Assembly: GCA_046347635.1 (NCBI GenBank)
Contig: JAXMFT010000005.1
Coordinates: 186,001-250,000, forward strand
Direction of reading: 5' to 3'
From: JAGVSZ01 sp019137045
Lineage (GTDB): Bacteria > Pseudomonadota > Gammaproteobacteria > Burkholderiales > SG8-39
Length of the DNA: 64,000 nucleotides
This document shows, one piece after another, positions 1-8,896 of the stretch; the first letter of the stretch is position 1, and the number at the start of each line of letters is the position of its first letter. The notes under the pieces were generated by a model that ran no database searches, had not been told where the DNA came from, and was given only the letters and a program-made list of their open reading frames with translations. Made by a program: the position numbers and the translations under genes.

Positions 1-567
1 GTGGTAGCCGTCCACCGCGACCATCGTCTCCGCGGGAACGCCGGCCAGCAGCTCGTCGAGACCTTCGACCACGAACGACGAGTCGAAGAACACCTGCGAC
101 ACGAACACGAGGTCGTGTCGAGCGCGCAGCGCCGCGGCGAAGCGCGCGCGGAAGGTCGCGTACGGCTCGACCGGTACGCGCGCCACCTCGAGGCGGCCGG
201 TCTCCTCGAGCCGGCGCGTCTGGCGCGCGAAGCTGTGGAACTCGCTCGTGGTCGTGAGCACCCGCGGTCGCCGCGACCAGTCGAGGCACGAGTACAGGCG
301 CGCGACGAACTCGTGGGTGTTCGGCGCGAACGCGATGCGCTTCGCGTCGCCCAGGGCGAGGTGCCGCGCGACGTGCGCCTGCGCCTCGGGGACCACTTCG
401 CCGAAGACCTTCTCCTGCCACTTGCCGTTCGTGAGGCGGGCGGAGTCCTCCCAGTACTGCAGGTGCGCCGCGCGCGTGACGTCGGGCCAGGGGTGGTGGC
501 TGTGCGCGGTGACGTGCAGCGCGTCGCCGATCGCGGCGAAAAAGGTGCCGTACCCTGCGCTAAGCAT
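1..567 (-). CDS. Kynureninase-like PLP enzyme (class V aminotransferase fold), 3' end outside window
   Basis: I translated this stretch directly. It opens at the ATG at 565-567, overlaps the end of kynA by 8 bp, and stays open to the window edge (189 codons, C-terminus missing). The segment has class-V-aminotransferase character: GDALHVTAHSHHPWPDVT near the N-terminus, FAPNTHEFVARLYSCL around residues 80-95, and DGYH at the edge, in the usual PLP-aspartate region. The overlap with tryptophan 2,3-dioxygenase suggests it acts on a kynurenine-pathway intermediate, with kynureninase the obvious candidate. The N-terminus does not match classical KynU as I remember it, so a related PLP enzyme is possible. 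The PLP lysine lies outside the window. Confidence 0.65.
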   Translation of the reverse strand, partial: MLSAGYGTFFAAIGDALHVTAHSHHPWPDVTRAAHLQYWEDSARLTNGKWQEKVFGEVVPEAQAHVARHLALGDAKRIAFAPNTHEFVARLYSCLDWSRRPRVLTTTSEFHSFARQTRRLEETGRLEVARVPVEPYATFRARFAAALRARHDLVFVSQVFFDSSFVVEGLDELLAGVPAETMVAVDGYH

Positions 568-1639
568 CCCAGCGGAAACCGAGCTGCTCGCGCAGCCCGG
601 CCGGAAGCGGCGGCAGCATCGAGCGCGGGATGAGGTAGGTCGACAGGTTGAAGAAGTCGAGGAAGACGCGGTGCGCCTCGACGGTGCGGCGCAGGTAGTC
701 CTGACCGCTCGACCCGCCGGTGCCGATCTTCGCGCCGATCATCCGCTGCACCATGAGCGCGTGCCGGTAGCGCCAGAGCGAGAGGTTCTCGTCGATCGTG
801 ACGAGCGCGGTGAGGAGGCGGAACGGGATCTGCAGGATCGGCTCGTCGCGGTAGAGCATGATCATCAGCGCCGCGCGGAACGCGTCGTACGCCAGGCGGC
901 GCTGACCGGCCGCGCGCAGCTCGTCGTACTTCGCCGGGTCGAAGACGCTCGCGAAGGTCGCGCGCGTGCGCTCGAGCTCCTCGAGCTGCGTGCGCCGCGC
1001 CCCCGGCGCGAGCTGCGCCTTGCCCTCGATCGTCGCGCGGTCCTCGGCGAGCATGCGCTCGACGTTGGTGCGGTACTCGTCCCAGAAGTCGAAGCGGGGC
1101 GAGGCCACGAACGGCGTGCGCGCGAGCCACGCCTCGATCACGCCGAACAGGCTCGGCGCACGCTCGGCGGCGCCGACCGCCGGGCGGTCGGCCGCGTCGA
1201 GGGAGGTCTCGTAGTCGGCCTCGTTGTAGCGCAGCCGCTGGGTGCGCGCGAGCCCGAGCCTGTTCTCGATCTGACGGAACTGCGCGCTCTGGAAGCCCGA
1301 CGAGGGCGCGAGCAGGTTGCGGAAGTCGAGGAAGTCGAGCGGCGTCATCGTCTCGAGCACGTCGATCTGGCCCACCAGCACGCCCTGGATCTTCACGATG
1401 CGCTCGAGGTGGTGCAGCGCCCGGCCGACGTCCTTCTCCGCCACCGCCGCGGCGCCCATGAGCGCGAGCACCGCGTCGAGCTCGTGCAGCACCTGCTTGA
1501 ACCACAGCTCGTAGGTCTGGTGGGTGACGATGAAGAGCAGCTCGTCGTGCGCCGGCGCGCCGTGTTTCGCGCTCTCGAGCTCCTGGCAGGCAAGGAGCTC
1601 GCGCAGCTTGAGGTACTTGCCGTACGAGAGCAGGCTCAT
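560..1639 (-). CDS. kynA: Tryptophan 2,3-dioxygenase
   Basis: Heme enzyme that opens the indole ring of L-tryptophan to N-formylkynurenine, the first step of the kynurenine pathway. The 359-residue product starts with the family motif YGKYLKLRELL and has THQTYELWFKQVLHEL at about 39-54, where His40 matches the active-site histidine. SLWRYRHALMVQRMIG is near the C-terminus, with His293 in the position of the proximal heme ligand, followed by the GTGGSSG loop. It is longer than the roughly 300-residue bacterial enzymes I know; the extra length is in the middle. It overlaps the kynureninase-like gene by 8 bp and probably forms an operon with it. An N-formylkynurenine hydrolase is not visible here. 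Confidence 0.93.
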   Translation of the reverse strand: MSLLSYGKYLKLRELLACQELESAKHGAPAHDELLFIVTHQTYELWFKQVLHELDAVLALMGAAAVAEKDVGRALHHLERIVKIQGVLVGQIDVLETMTPLDFLDFRNLLAPSSGFQSAQFRQIENRLGLARTQRLRYNEADYETSLDAADRPAVGAAERAPSLFGVIEAWLARTPFVASPRFDFWDEYRTNVERMLAEDRATIEGKAQLAPGARRTQLEELERTRATFASVFDPAKYDELRAAGQRRLAYDAFRAALMIMLYRDEPILQIPFRLLTALVTIDENLSLWRYRHALMVQRMIGAKIGTGGSSGQDYLRRTVEAHRVFLDFFNLSTYLIPRSMLPPLPAGLREQLGFRWDA

Positions 1640-1658
1640 GGGCGGTCGATTATAGAAA

Positions 1659-1683
1659 CAAAAAAGGCGACCCTCGGGTCGCC
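1659..1683 (-). terminator. Rho-independent terminator of the atp operon
   Basis: Perfect 8-bp inverted repeat GGCGACCC/GGGTCGCC at 1666-1683, followed on the minus strand by a run of six T (A run at 1660-1665). It lies just after the atpC stop and immediately before kynA, so it separates the atp transcript from the tryptophan genes. Confidence 0.9.
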
Positions 1684-1704
1684 TTGCTGCGCCGCTGCCT
1701 CGGC

Positions 1705-2124
1705 CTACTTCTTTCTCAGCTTCCGGATCGCCGCGAGCTGCGCGGCGAGCGAGGCGATCTCGCTCTCGACGGTCGCGAGCTCCTGCTTGCCCTGCGCGCT
1801 GCGTTTCGCCTCCTCGGCGCGCTTGAGCGCCTCCTGCGCCTTGGCCTCGTCGAGGTCCTGGGCGCGGATGGCGGTGTCGGCGAGCACGGTCACGACCCTC
1901 GGCTGCACCTCGAGCACGCCGCCCGCGACGAAGATGAGCTGCTCCTCGCCGCCGCCGGCCGGCTTGATGCGCACCTCGCCCGGCCGGATGCGGGTGATGA
2001 GCGGCGTGTGCTGCGGATACACGCCGAGCTCGCCGACCTCGCCGGGCAGCACGACGAACTCCGCCTCGCCCGAGTAGATCGCCTCCTCGGCGCTCACCAC
2101 GTCGACGTGAATGGTGTTGGCCAT
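1705..2124 (-). CDS. atpC: F1Fo ATP synthase epsilon subunit
   Basis: Central-stalk regulatory subunit of the F1 sector. The 139-residue protein has the N-terminal beta-sandwich (IHVDVVSAEEAIYSGEAEFV, GELGVYPQHTPLIT) up to about residue 85 and a C-terminal alpha-helical hairpin rich in Ala/Glu/Lys (about 90-139) that inhibits ATP hydrolysis in the family. It is the last gene of the atp operon, 4 bp after atpD, and is followed by a strong intrinsic terminator. Confidence 0.97.
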   Translation of the reverse strand: MANTIHVDVVSAEEAIYSGEAEFVVLPGEVGELGVYPQHTPLITRIRPGEVRIKPAGGGEEQLIFVAGGVLEVQPRVVTVLADTAIRAQDLDEAKAQEALKRAEEAKRSAQGKQELATVESEIASLAAQLAAIRKLRKK

Positions 2125-2128
2125 CGCG

Positions 2129-3544
<1,416 letters not shown>

Positions 3545-3572
3545 GTCAGTTCCTCGAAATCCGCAATTTGTC

Positions 3573-3647
3573 GGCCACAGAGGGCACAGAGATCACGGAG
3601 TGTTTGTTGCGGACTTCTTCCCCGTGTTCCCTGTGGCCTCTGTGGCC
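3573..3647. repeat. Imperfect 28-bp inverted repeat between atpG and atpD
   Basis: Left arm 3573-3600 starts GGCCACAGAGGGCACAGAG. Right arm 3620-3647 is its inverse and ends CTGTGGCCTCTGTGGCC. The arms match at 24 of 28 positions around a 19-nt loop. Within each arm the CACAG motif recurs. It lies inside the atp operon where neighbouring gaps are a few to about 60 bp, so it looks like an inserted palindromic repeat element that would fold into a long hairpin in the mRNA. Confidence 0.85.
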
Positions 3648-3655
3648 CCGTCGAC

Positions 3656-4519
3656 CTATACCGCGGCCGCCCCGCCCACGATCTCGGAGATCTCCTTCGT
3701 GATCGCCGCCTGGCGGTTCTTGTTGTAGATCAGCGTCAGCTCGTCGATCAGCGTCGATGCGTTGTCGGAGGCGGCCTTCATCGCCACCATGCGCGCCGAC
3801 TGCTCGGAGGCCATGCTCTCGGCCACCGCCTGGTAGATCACCGCCTCGATGTAGCGCGTGAGCACCTGGTCGAGCACCGCGCGCGCCTCGGGCTCGTAGA
3901 TGTAGTCCCAGGCGCTCTCCGGCGCGCCCAGCCGCTCGCCCGAGAGCGGCAGGAGCTGGGCCATCGCCGGCTCCTGCTTCATGGTGTTGACGAAGCGGGT
4001 GGTGAAGATCACCAGCCGGTCGAAGCGGTCGGCCACGTACGCGTCCAGCATCAGCTTCACCGCGCCCACCAGCCGGTCGAGCTGCGGCCGGTCGCCGAGC
4101 TGGGTCACCTGCGAGACGACGTTCGCCCCGAGGCGCTGCATGAACCCGAGCCCCTTGTTGCCGATGCAGCAGACGTCGATCTCCTCGCCCTGCGCCTGCC
4201 ACTCCTTGTAGTGCTGGAGCACGAGGCGCAGCAGGTTGGTGTTCATCGCGCCGCACAGGCCCTTGTCGGCCGTGATCACGATGATCCCGACGCGCTTCAC
4301 CGTGTCGCGCTCGACCAGGAAGGGGTGGCGGTACTCGGGGTTCGCGTGGCTGATGTGCGCCGCGATGTTTAGGATCTTCTCGGTGTACGGCCGTCCGGCG
4401 CGCATGCGCTCCTGCGCCTTGCGCATCTTGGAGGCGGCGACCATCTCCATCGCCTTGGTGATCTTCCGGGTGTTCTGCACACTCCGGATCTTCACGCGGA
4501 TTTCCTTGGTGCCCGGCAT
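3656..4519 (-). CDS. atpG: F1Fo ATP synthase gamma subunit
   Basis: Rotor shaft of F1. The 287-residue protein has the N-terminal helix beginning MPGTKEIRVKIRSVQNTRKITKAMEMV and the C-terminal helix with the signature AMKAASDNASTLIDELTLIYNKNRQAAITKEISEIVGGA, which together form the coiled-coil axle. It is 10 bp downstream of atpA. Confidence 0.97.
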   Translation of the reverse strand: MPGTKEIRVKIRSVQNTRKITKAMEMVAASKMRKAQERMRAGRPYTEKILNIAAHISHANPEYRHPFLVERDTVKRVGIIVITADKGLCGAMNTNLLRLVLQHYKEWQAQGEEIDVCCIGNKGLGFMQRLGANVVSQVTQLGDRPQLDRLVGAVKLMLDAYVADRFDRLVIFTTRFVNTMKQEPAMAQLLPLSGERLGAPESAWDYIYEPEARAVLDQVLTRYIEAVIYQAVAESMASEQSARMVAMKAASDNASTLIDELTLIYNKNRQAAITKEISEIVGGAAAV

Positions 4520-4529
4520 GGGCGCGCTC

Positions 4530-6080
4530 CTAGAACGACCCCGACTTCTTCCAGTCCTTGATGGCGTCGTGCAGCGCCTTCTCGTCCTCGGCGGAGAGGT
4601 CCTTCTTGCCCTCCATCGAGTCGACCAGCGCCGCGTACTTGCCCTTCAGGTAGTCGCGCATCGAGCGCTCCGCGGCGAGCGCCTTCTTGACGTCGATGTC
4701 GTCGTAGTAGCCGTTGTTCACCGCGAACAGGGTGAGCGCCATCTCCCACACCTGCAGCGGCTGGTACTGCGGCTGCTTCATCAGCTCGGTGACCATGCGC
4801 CCGCGCTCGAGCTGCTTGCGCGTGGCCTCGTCGAGGTCGGAGGCGAACTGCGCGAACGCGGCGAGCTCGCGGTACTGCGCGAGCGCGAGGCGCACGCCGC
4901 CGCCGGTGTCGCGCCGCTTCATGATCTTGGTCTGCGCCGCGCCGCCCACGCGCGACACCGAGATGCCGGCGTTGATCGCCGGCCGGATGCCGGCGTTGAA
5001 GAGGTCGGTCTCGAGGAAGATCTGGCCGTCGGTGATCGAGATGACGTTGGTCGGCACGAACGCGGTCACGTCGCCCGCCTGCGTCTCGATCACCGGCAGC
5101 GCGGTGAGCGAGCCGGTCTTGCCCTTGACCTTGCCGCCGGTCAGCTTCTCGACGTACGCCGGATTCACGCGCGCGGCGCGCTCGAGCAGCCGGCTGTGCA
5201 GGTAGAAGACGTCGCCCGGGTACGCCTCGCGCCCCGGCGGCCGGCGCAGCAGGAGCGAGATCTGCCGGTACGCCCAGGCCTGCTTGGTCAGGTCGTCGTA
5301 GATGATGAGCGCGTCCTGACCGCGGTCGCGGAAGTACTCGCCCATGGTGCAGCCGGAGTAGGGCGCGATGTACTGCATGGCCGCCGACTCGGCGGCGGAG
5401 GCCGCCACGACGACGGTGTACGCCATCGCGCCGTGCTCCTCGAGCTTGCGCACCACGTTGGCGATGGTCGAGGCCTTCTGGCCGATCGCGACGTACACGC
5501 AGAAGAGGTCCTTGCCCTTCTGGTTGATGATCGTGTCGATCGCCACCGCGGTCTTGCCGGTCTGCCGGTCGCCGATGATCAGCTCGCGCTGCCCGCGCCC
5601 GATCGGCACCATCGCGTCGATCGCCTTGAGGCCGGTCTGCACCGGCTGCGACACCGACTGGCGCGCGATCACGCCCGGCGCGACCTTCTCGATGACGTCG
5701 GTCTGCTGGGCGTTGATCGGGCCCTTGCCGTCGATCGGCTGGCCGAGCGAGTTGACCACGCGTCCGAGCAGCTCGGGGCCGACCGGCACCGCGAGGATGC
5801 GCCCGGTGCACTTCACCGTGTCGCCTTCGGTGATGTGCTCGTATTCGCCCAGCACCACCGCGCCGACCGAGTCGCGCTCGAGGTTGAGCGCCAGCCCGAA
5901 GGTGTTCTTCGGAAACTCCAGCATCTCGCCCTGCATGACGTCGGACAGGCCGTGGATGCGGCAGATGCCGTCGGTCACCGACACCACCGTGCCCTGCGTG
6001 CGCACGTCCGCGCCCAGGGTGAGGTTCTGGATCTTGCTCTTGATGAGATCGCTGATCTCGGCGGGGCTCAGGCTTTGCAT
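4530..6080 (-). CDS. atpA: F1Fo ATP synthase alpha subunit
   Basis: Non-catalytic nucleotide-binding subunit of the F1 hexamer. The 516-residue product begins MQSLSPAEISDLIKSKI, has P-loop GDRQTGKT at 170-177, and contains the alpha/beta family signature PAINAGISVSRVG. It lies 31 bp downstream of atpH in the atp operon. Confidence 0.98.
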   Translation of the reverse strand: MQSLSPAEISDLIKSKIQNLTLGADVRTQGTVVSVTDGICRIHGLSDVMQGEMLEFPKNTFGLALNLERDSVGAVVLGEYEHITEGDTVKCTGRILAVPVGPELLGRVVNSLGQPIDGKGPINAQQTDVIEKVAPGVIARQSVSQPVQTGLKAIDAMVPIGRGQRELIIGDRQTGKTAVAIDTIINQKGKDLFCVYVAIGQKASTIANVVRKLEEHGAMAYTVVVAASAAESAAMQYIAPYSGCTMGEYFRDRGQDALIIYDDLTKQAWAYRQISLLLRRPPGREAYPGDVFYLHSRLLERAARVNPAYVEKLTGGKVKGKTGSLTALPVIETQAGDVTAFVPTNVISITDGQIFLETDLFNAGIRPAINAGISVSRVGGAAQTKIMKRRDTGGGVRLALAQYRELAAFAQFASDLDEATRKQLERGRMVTELMKQPQYQPLQVWEMALTLFAVNNGYYDDIDVKKALAAERSMRDYLKGKYAALVDSMEGKKDLSAEDEKALHDAIKDWKKSGSF

Positions 6081-6111
6081 CGTTTGGACTCCTAAGGCTC
6101 GGACCTCGGGC

Positions 6112-6651
6112 TCATACCTTGGCTATTGCGCTCGCCATGGCGGCGAGCTTCGATCGCACCGAACCGTCGATCACCTCGTCGCCGACGGTGACGCGCACGC
6201 CGCCGATCAGGTCGCGCTCGACGCGCACGCGCGGGCTGATCTTGCGCCTGAACTTGCGCTCGAGGTCGGCCACGAGCGCGGCGACCTGCGCCTCGTCGAG
6301 AGGGAAGGCCGATTCGATGTCGGCGTCGACGACGCCCTCGCGCTCGAGCTTGAGCGCCTCGAACTGCGCGCGGATCTCGGGCAGGAGCTCGAGCCGGCGG
6401 TTGCGGATCAGGACCTGGCCGAGATTCTTCGCTTCCGCCGGCAGCCCGTCCGGGCACGCGGCGAGGAAGAGCTCGTACAGCTGGCCGGCGGAAACCTGCG
6501 GGTTGCCGATGCAGGCCTGCACTTCGGGATGCGCCGCGACCGCGGCCATCGCGCGCAGCCACCCCGACCAGTCGCCGAGGCGCTGCTGCTCGTCGGCGAG
6601 CTTGAAGACCGCTTCGGCGTAGGGACGCGCGAGGGTCGCGATCTCGGCCAT
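6112..6651 (-). CDS. atpH: F1Fo ATP synthase delta subunit
   Basis: Peripheral-stalk subunit linking F1 to subunit b. The 179-residue product starts MAEIATLARPYAEAVFKLA, has the six-helix N-terminal domain, and ends with the usual C-terminal RKISPRVRVERDLIGGVRVTVGDEVIDGSV segment. It is 4 bp downstream of atpF. Confidence 0.95.
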   Translation of the reverse strand: MAEIATLARPYAEAVFKLADEQQRLGDWSGWLRAMAAVAAHPEVQACIGNPQVSAGQLYELFLAACPDGLPAEAKNLGQVLIRNRRLELLPEIRAQFEALKLEREGVVDADIESAFPLDEAQVAALVADLERKFRRKISPRVRVERDLIGGVRVTVGDEVIDGSVRSKLAAMASAIAKV

Positions 6652-6655
6652 GGCG

Positions 6656-7129
6656 CTACTTCAGCTCCGCCTTCAGGCCCGAGAGCATGTCGGCGTGGGC
6701 CTTGGCGTCGACTTCGCGGCGCAGGATCTTCTCGGCCCCGGCCACCGCGAGGCTGGCGACCTGTTCGCGCAGCGACTCCTTCGCGCGCGCGACCTCCTGC
6801 GCGATCTCGGCCTTCGCGCCCGCCACCAGGCGCTCGCCCTCGGACTTCGCGGCGCTCTTCGCCTCGTCGATCATCTCCGCGGCGCGCTTCTCCGCGCTCG
6901 AGATGATGTCCTGCGCCCGGGCGCGCGCCTCGGCCACGGTGGTCTCGGACTGCTTGCCGGCGGCGGCGAGCTCGGCGCGCCCGCGCTCGGCGGCGGCGAG
7001 GCCGTCGGCGACCTGCTTCTGGCGCGCCTCGATGGCGCGCATCAGGAACGGCCAGACGAACTTCGCCGTGAACCAGATGAAGATCGCGAAGGCAACCGCC
7101 TGCGCGATCAGGGTCAGATTCAGGTTCAT
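6656..7129 (-). CDS. atpF: F1Fo ATP synthase subunit b
   Basis: Peripheral-stalk subunit. The 157-residue protein has one N-terminal membrane helix (about 5-27, LTLIAQAVAFAIFIWF), then a long charged amphipathic helix rich in Ala, Glu, Lys and Arg that dimerises as a coiled coil, ending ADMLSGLKAELK. The frame stays open far upstream; I chose the ATG at 7127-7129 because it places the membrane helix at the N-terminus and gives the family's normal length. Confidence 0.96.
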   Translation of the reverse strand: MNLNLTLIAQAVAFAIFIWFTAKFVWPFLMRAIEARQKQVADGLAAAERGRAELAAAGKQSETTVAEARARAQDIISSAEKRAAEMIDEAKSAAKSEGERLVAGAKAEIAQEVARAKESLREQVASLAVAGAEKILRREVDAKAHADMLSGLKAELK

Positions 7130-7150
7130 GGATGCTCCGTTGCTCCGGAT

Positions 7151-7182
7151 GGCCCCGGCGCCGCCCAGCGCCGCGCGGGGCC
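7151..7182 (-). other. G+C-rich stem-loop between atpE and atpF
   Basis: Arms GGCCCC and GGGGCC flank inner pairs GGCGC/GCGCC, with a small bulge. There is no T run, so it does not look like a terminator. It sits just 3' of atpE in the polycistronic mRNA, where a hairpin could affect stability or processing and the relative expression of subunit c. Confidence 0.45.
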
Positions 7183-7188
7183 GGCGAC

Positions 7189-7470
7189 TCAGCCCGCGGC
7201 CTGGATGACGGCGAGCAGCGGGTTGCCGAACGCGAACAGCATCGCGATGCCCAGGCCGATGATGAACGAGGCGTCGATCAGGCCGAGCAGCAGGAACACC
7301 TTCGCCTGCAGCGTCGGGATCATCTCGGGCTGGCGCGCCGCGCCCTCGAGGAAGCGGCTGCACATGATGCCCACGCCGATGCACGCGCCCGCGGCGCCCA
7401 GGCCGATCATCAGCCCGATGCCCACCCCGGTGTACGCCTGGATCATGGCGAGGAGTTGGAGTTTTTCCAT
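7189..7470 (-). CDS. atpE: F1Fo ATP synthase subunit c
   Basis: Proteolipid of the rotor ring. The 93-residue hairpin has helix 1 with the glycine motif GVGIGLMIGLGAAGACIGVGI, the polar loop ARQPEM (about 45-50), and helix 2 LLLGLIDASFIIGLGIAMLFAF. The ion-carrying carboxylate is Asp66. I see no obvious Na+-ligand signature, which fits a proton-driven enzyme. It lies 36 bp downstream of atpB and is followed by a stem-loop. Confidence 0.97.
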   Translation of the reverse strand: MEKLQLLAMIQAYTGVGIGLMIGLGAAGACIGVGIMCSRFLEGAARQPEMIPTLQAKVFLLLGLIDASFIIGLGIAMLFAFGNPLLAVIQAAG

Positions 7471-7506
7471 TCGAATCTCCGTTGCGGTTGGTGTGATTGA
7501 AACGCG

Positions 7507-8331
7507 CTAGTGATGCTCGTGCGCCATCGCGATGTAGACGACGGTGAGCATCATGAAGATGAAGGCCTGCAGCAGCACGATCAGGATGTGGAAGATGGCC
7601 CAGCCGACGGCCAGCGCGGAGCCGAATATCGTGCCGGCCAGGCCGGTCGCGGCCCAGATCCACAGCAGGATGAAGATGATCTCGCCCGCGTACATGTTGC
7701 CGAACAGCCGCAGCGAGTGCGACAGCGGCTTGGAGACGTACTCGACGATGTTGAAGAGCAGGTTGAACACGATCAGCAGCGGCGCGAGCCAGAGCGGCTT
7801 GACGCCGAACGGCGCGCAGAAGATCTCGTGCAGCCACCCGCCCAGGCCTTTCACCTGGATGCTGAAGAAGATCATCAGCAGCCACACCGAAAGCGCCAGG
7901 GCGAAGGTGGTGTTGACGTCGGCGGTCGGCACCGGGCGCCAGTTGTCCTGGTGCAGGACGTGCTCGGTGAACCATGCGATCCAGTCGACCGGGATGAAGT
8001 CCATCGCGTTCATCAGCACCACCCACACGAACACGGTGAGCGCGACCGGCGCGACGAACTTGTGGCGATCGCCGTGGGTGAAGGTGTCCTTCACCTGATC
8101 GTCGACGAACTCGATCATCAGCTCGACGAACGCCTGCAGCTTGCCGGGCACGCCGGGCGTCGCCTTGCGCACCACCCACCAGATGAAGCCGATGCCGACC
8201 AGGCCGAGCACCACCGCGGTGACGATCGAGTCGACGTGCAGGGTCCAGAAGCCGCCGTCGCCGATCGACTTGGCGTTGAACGTGAGGTGGTGGGTGATGT
8301 ACGAGGTGGGGGTGACTTGTTCGGCAGCCAT
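7507..8331 (-). CDS. atpB: F1Fo ATP synthase subunit a
   Basis: Proton-channel stator subunit in the inner membrane. The 274-residue protein has several membrane helices and the essential arginine as Arg208 in the conserved SHSLRLFGNMYAGEIIF segment. The motif DFIPVDW is typical of proteobacterial forms. It is the second gene of the operon, 27 bp after atpI. Confidence 0.97.
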   Translation of the reverse strand: MAAEQVTPTSYITHHLTFNAKSIGDGGFWTLHVDSIVTAVVLGLVGIGFIWWVVRKATPGVPGKLQAFVELMIEFVDDQVKDTFTHGDRHKFVAPVALTVFVWVVLMNAMDFIPVDWIAWFTEHVLHQDNWRPVPTADVNTTFALALSVWLLMIFFSIQVKGLGGWLHEIFCAPFGVKPLWLAPLLIVFNLLFNIVEYVSKPLSHSLRLFGNMYAGEIIFILLWIWAATGLAGTIFGSALAVGWAIFHILIVLLQAFIFMMLTVVYIAMAHEHH

Positions 8332-8358
8332 GGTCGGGCGCGGCAGGCGGTGAGGGCG

Positions 8359-8727
8359 CTAGCGTTCGCGGACGGCGGGAGCGATGGACAGGATCAGCGC
8401 GGATGCGATGAACGATCCGATGAACCAGACGATCGCGACTTCCTTATACGTTGACAGCACGAGCCACAACAGTACGACGACGAGCGCAACTTTCACCGCC
8501 TCGGCGCGCAGCGCCGCGAGGAGCGCGGTGCCGGCGTCGCGCGCGCCCCCGAGGGACGCGACGACCGCGAAGGCCACCGCGGCGGCGATGCCGGTGAGCC
8601 CGCCGAGCGCGGCGGACGTGGCGCCGTGCCGTCCCGAAGCAGCCCAGGCGATGACGGTGAGCGCGGCAGTGACGATCCCCTGCCACCGGAGCACAACGCG
8701 AATCGGCCGCATCCGCAGCAGTCGCAT
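8359..8727 (-). CDS. atpI: ATP synthase accessory subunit I
   Basis: Small membrane protein at the head of atp operons, thought to help assemble the c-ring. The 122-residue form from the ATG at 8725-8727 has four hydrophobic segments (VVLRWQGIVTAALTVIAWA, ALGGLTGIAAAVAFAVVA, AVKVALVVVLLWLVL, VAIVWFIGSFIASALILSI). An upstream in-frame TTG at 8749-8751 would sit almost on the predicted transcription start, so I prefer the ATG. Assignment rests on position, size and topology. Confidence 0.85.
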   Translation of the reverse strand: MRLLRMRPIRVVLRWQGIVTAALTVIAWAASGRHGATSAALGGLTGIAAAVAFAVVASLGGARDAGTALLAALRAEAVKVALVVVLLWLVLSTYKEVAIVWFIGSFIASALILSIAPAVRER

Positions 8728-8760
8728 GGACGGTGGCCGCCCCCCGCGCAAAACCGGCGG

Positions 8761-8790
8761 ATTCTACGAGTTTTCGCCGCAGCGCGTCAA
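8761..8790 (-). promoter_or_regulatory. Predicted sigma70 promoter of the atp operon
   Basis: On the minus strand, TTGACG (8785-8790) is followed after an 18-bp spacer by TAGAAT (8761-8766), about 34 bp upstream of the preferred atpI ATG. It is the best match in the short divergent gap between atpI and dctP. Confidence 0.5.
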
Positions 8791-8865
8791 ACGGGAGCGG
8801 CGACGGTCAGCGCCTGCGCGGCGGGCGGCCGCGCGGCGCGGCCGCGCGGGCCCGAATCGCGCCCC

Positions 8866-8871
8866 TATAAT
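8866..8871 (+). promoter_or_regulatory. TATAAT -10 element of the TRAP operon
   Basis: A perfect TATAAT sits 25 bp upstream of the dctP ATG, preceding a strong AGGAGGAG ribosome-binding site at 8883-8890. No convincing -35 box lies 16-18 bp upstream, so an activator may be needed. Confidence 0.4.
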
Positions 8872-8896
8872 CCCCCGACCTCAGGAGGAGACCCCG

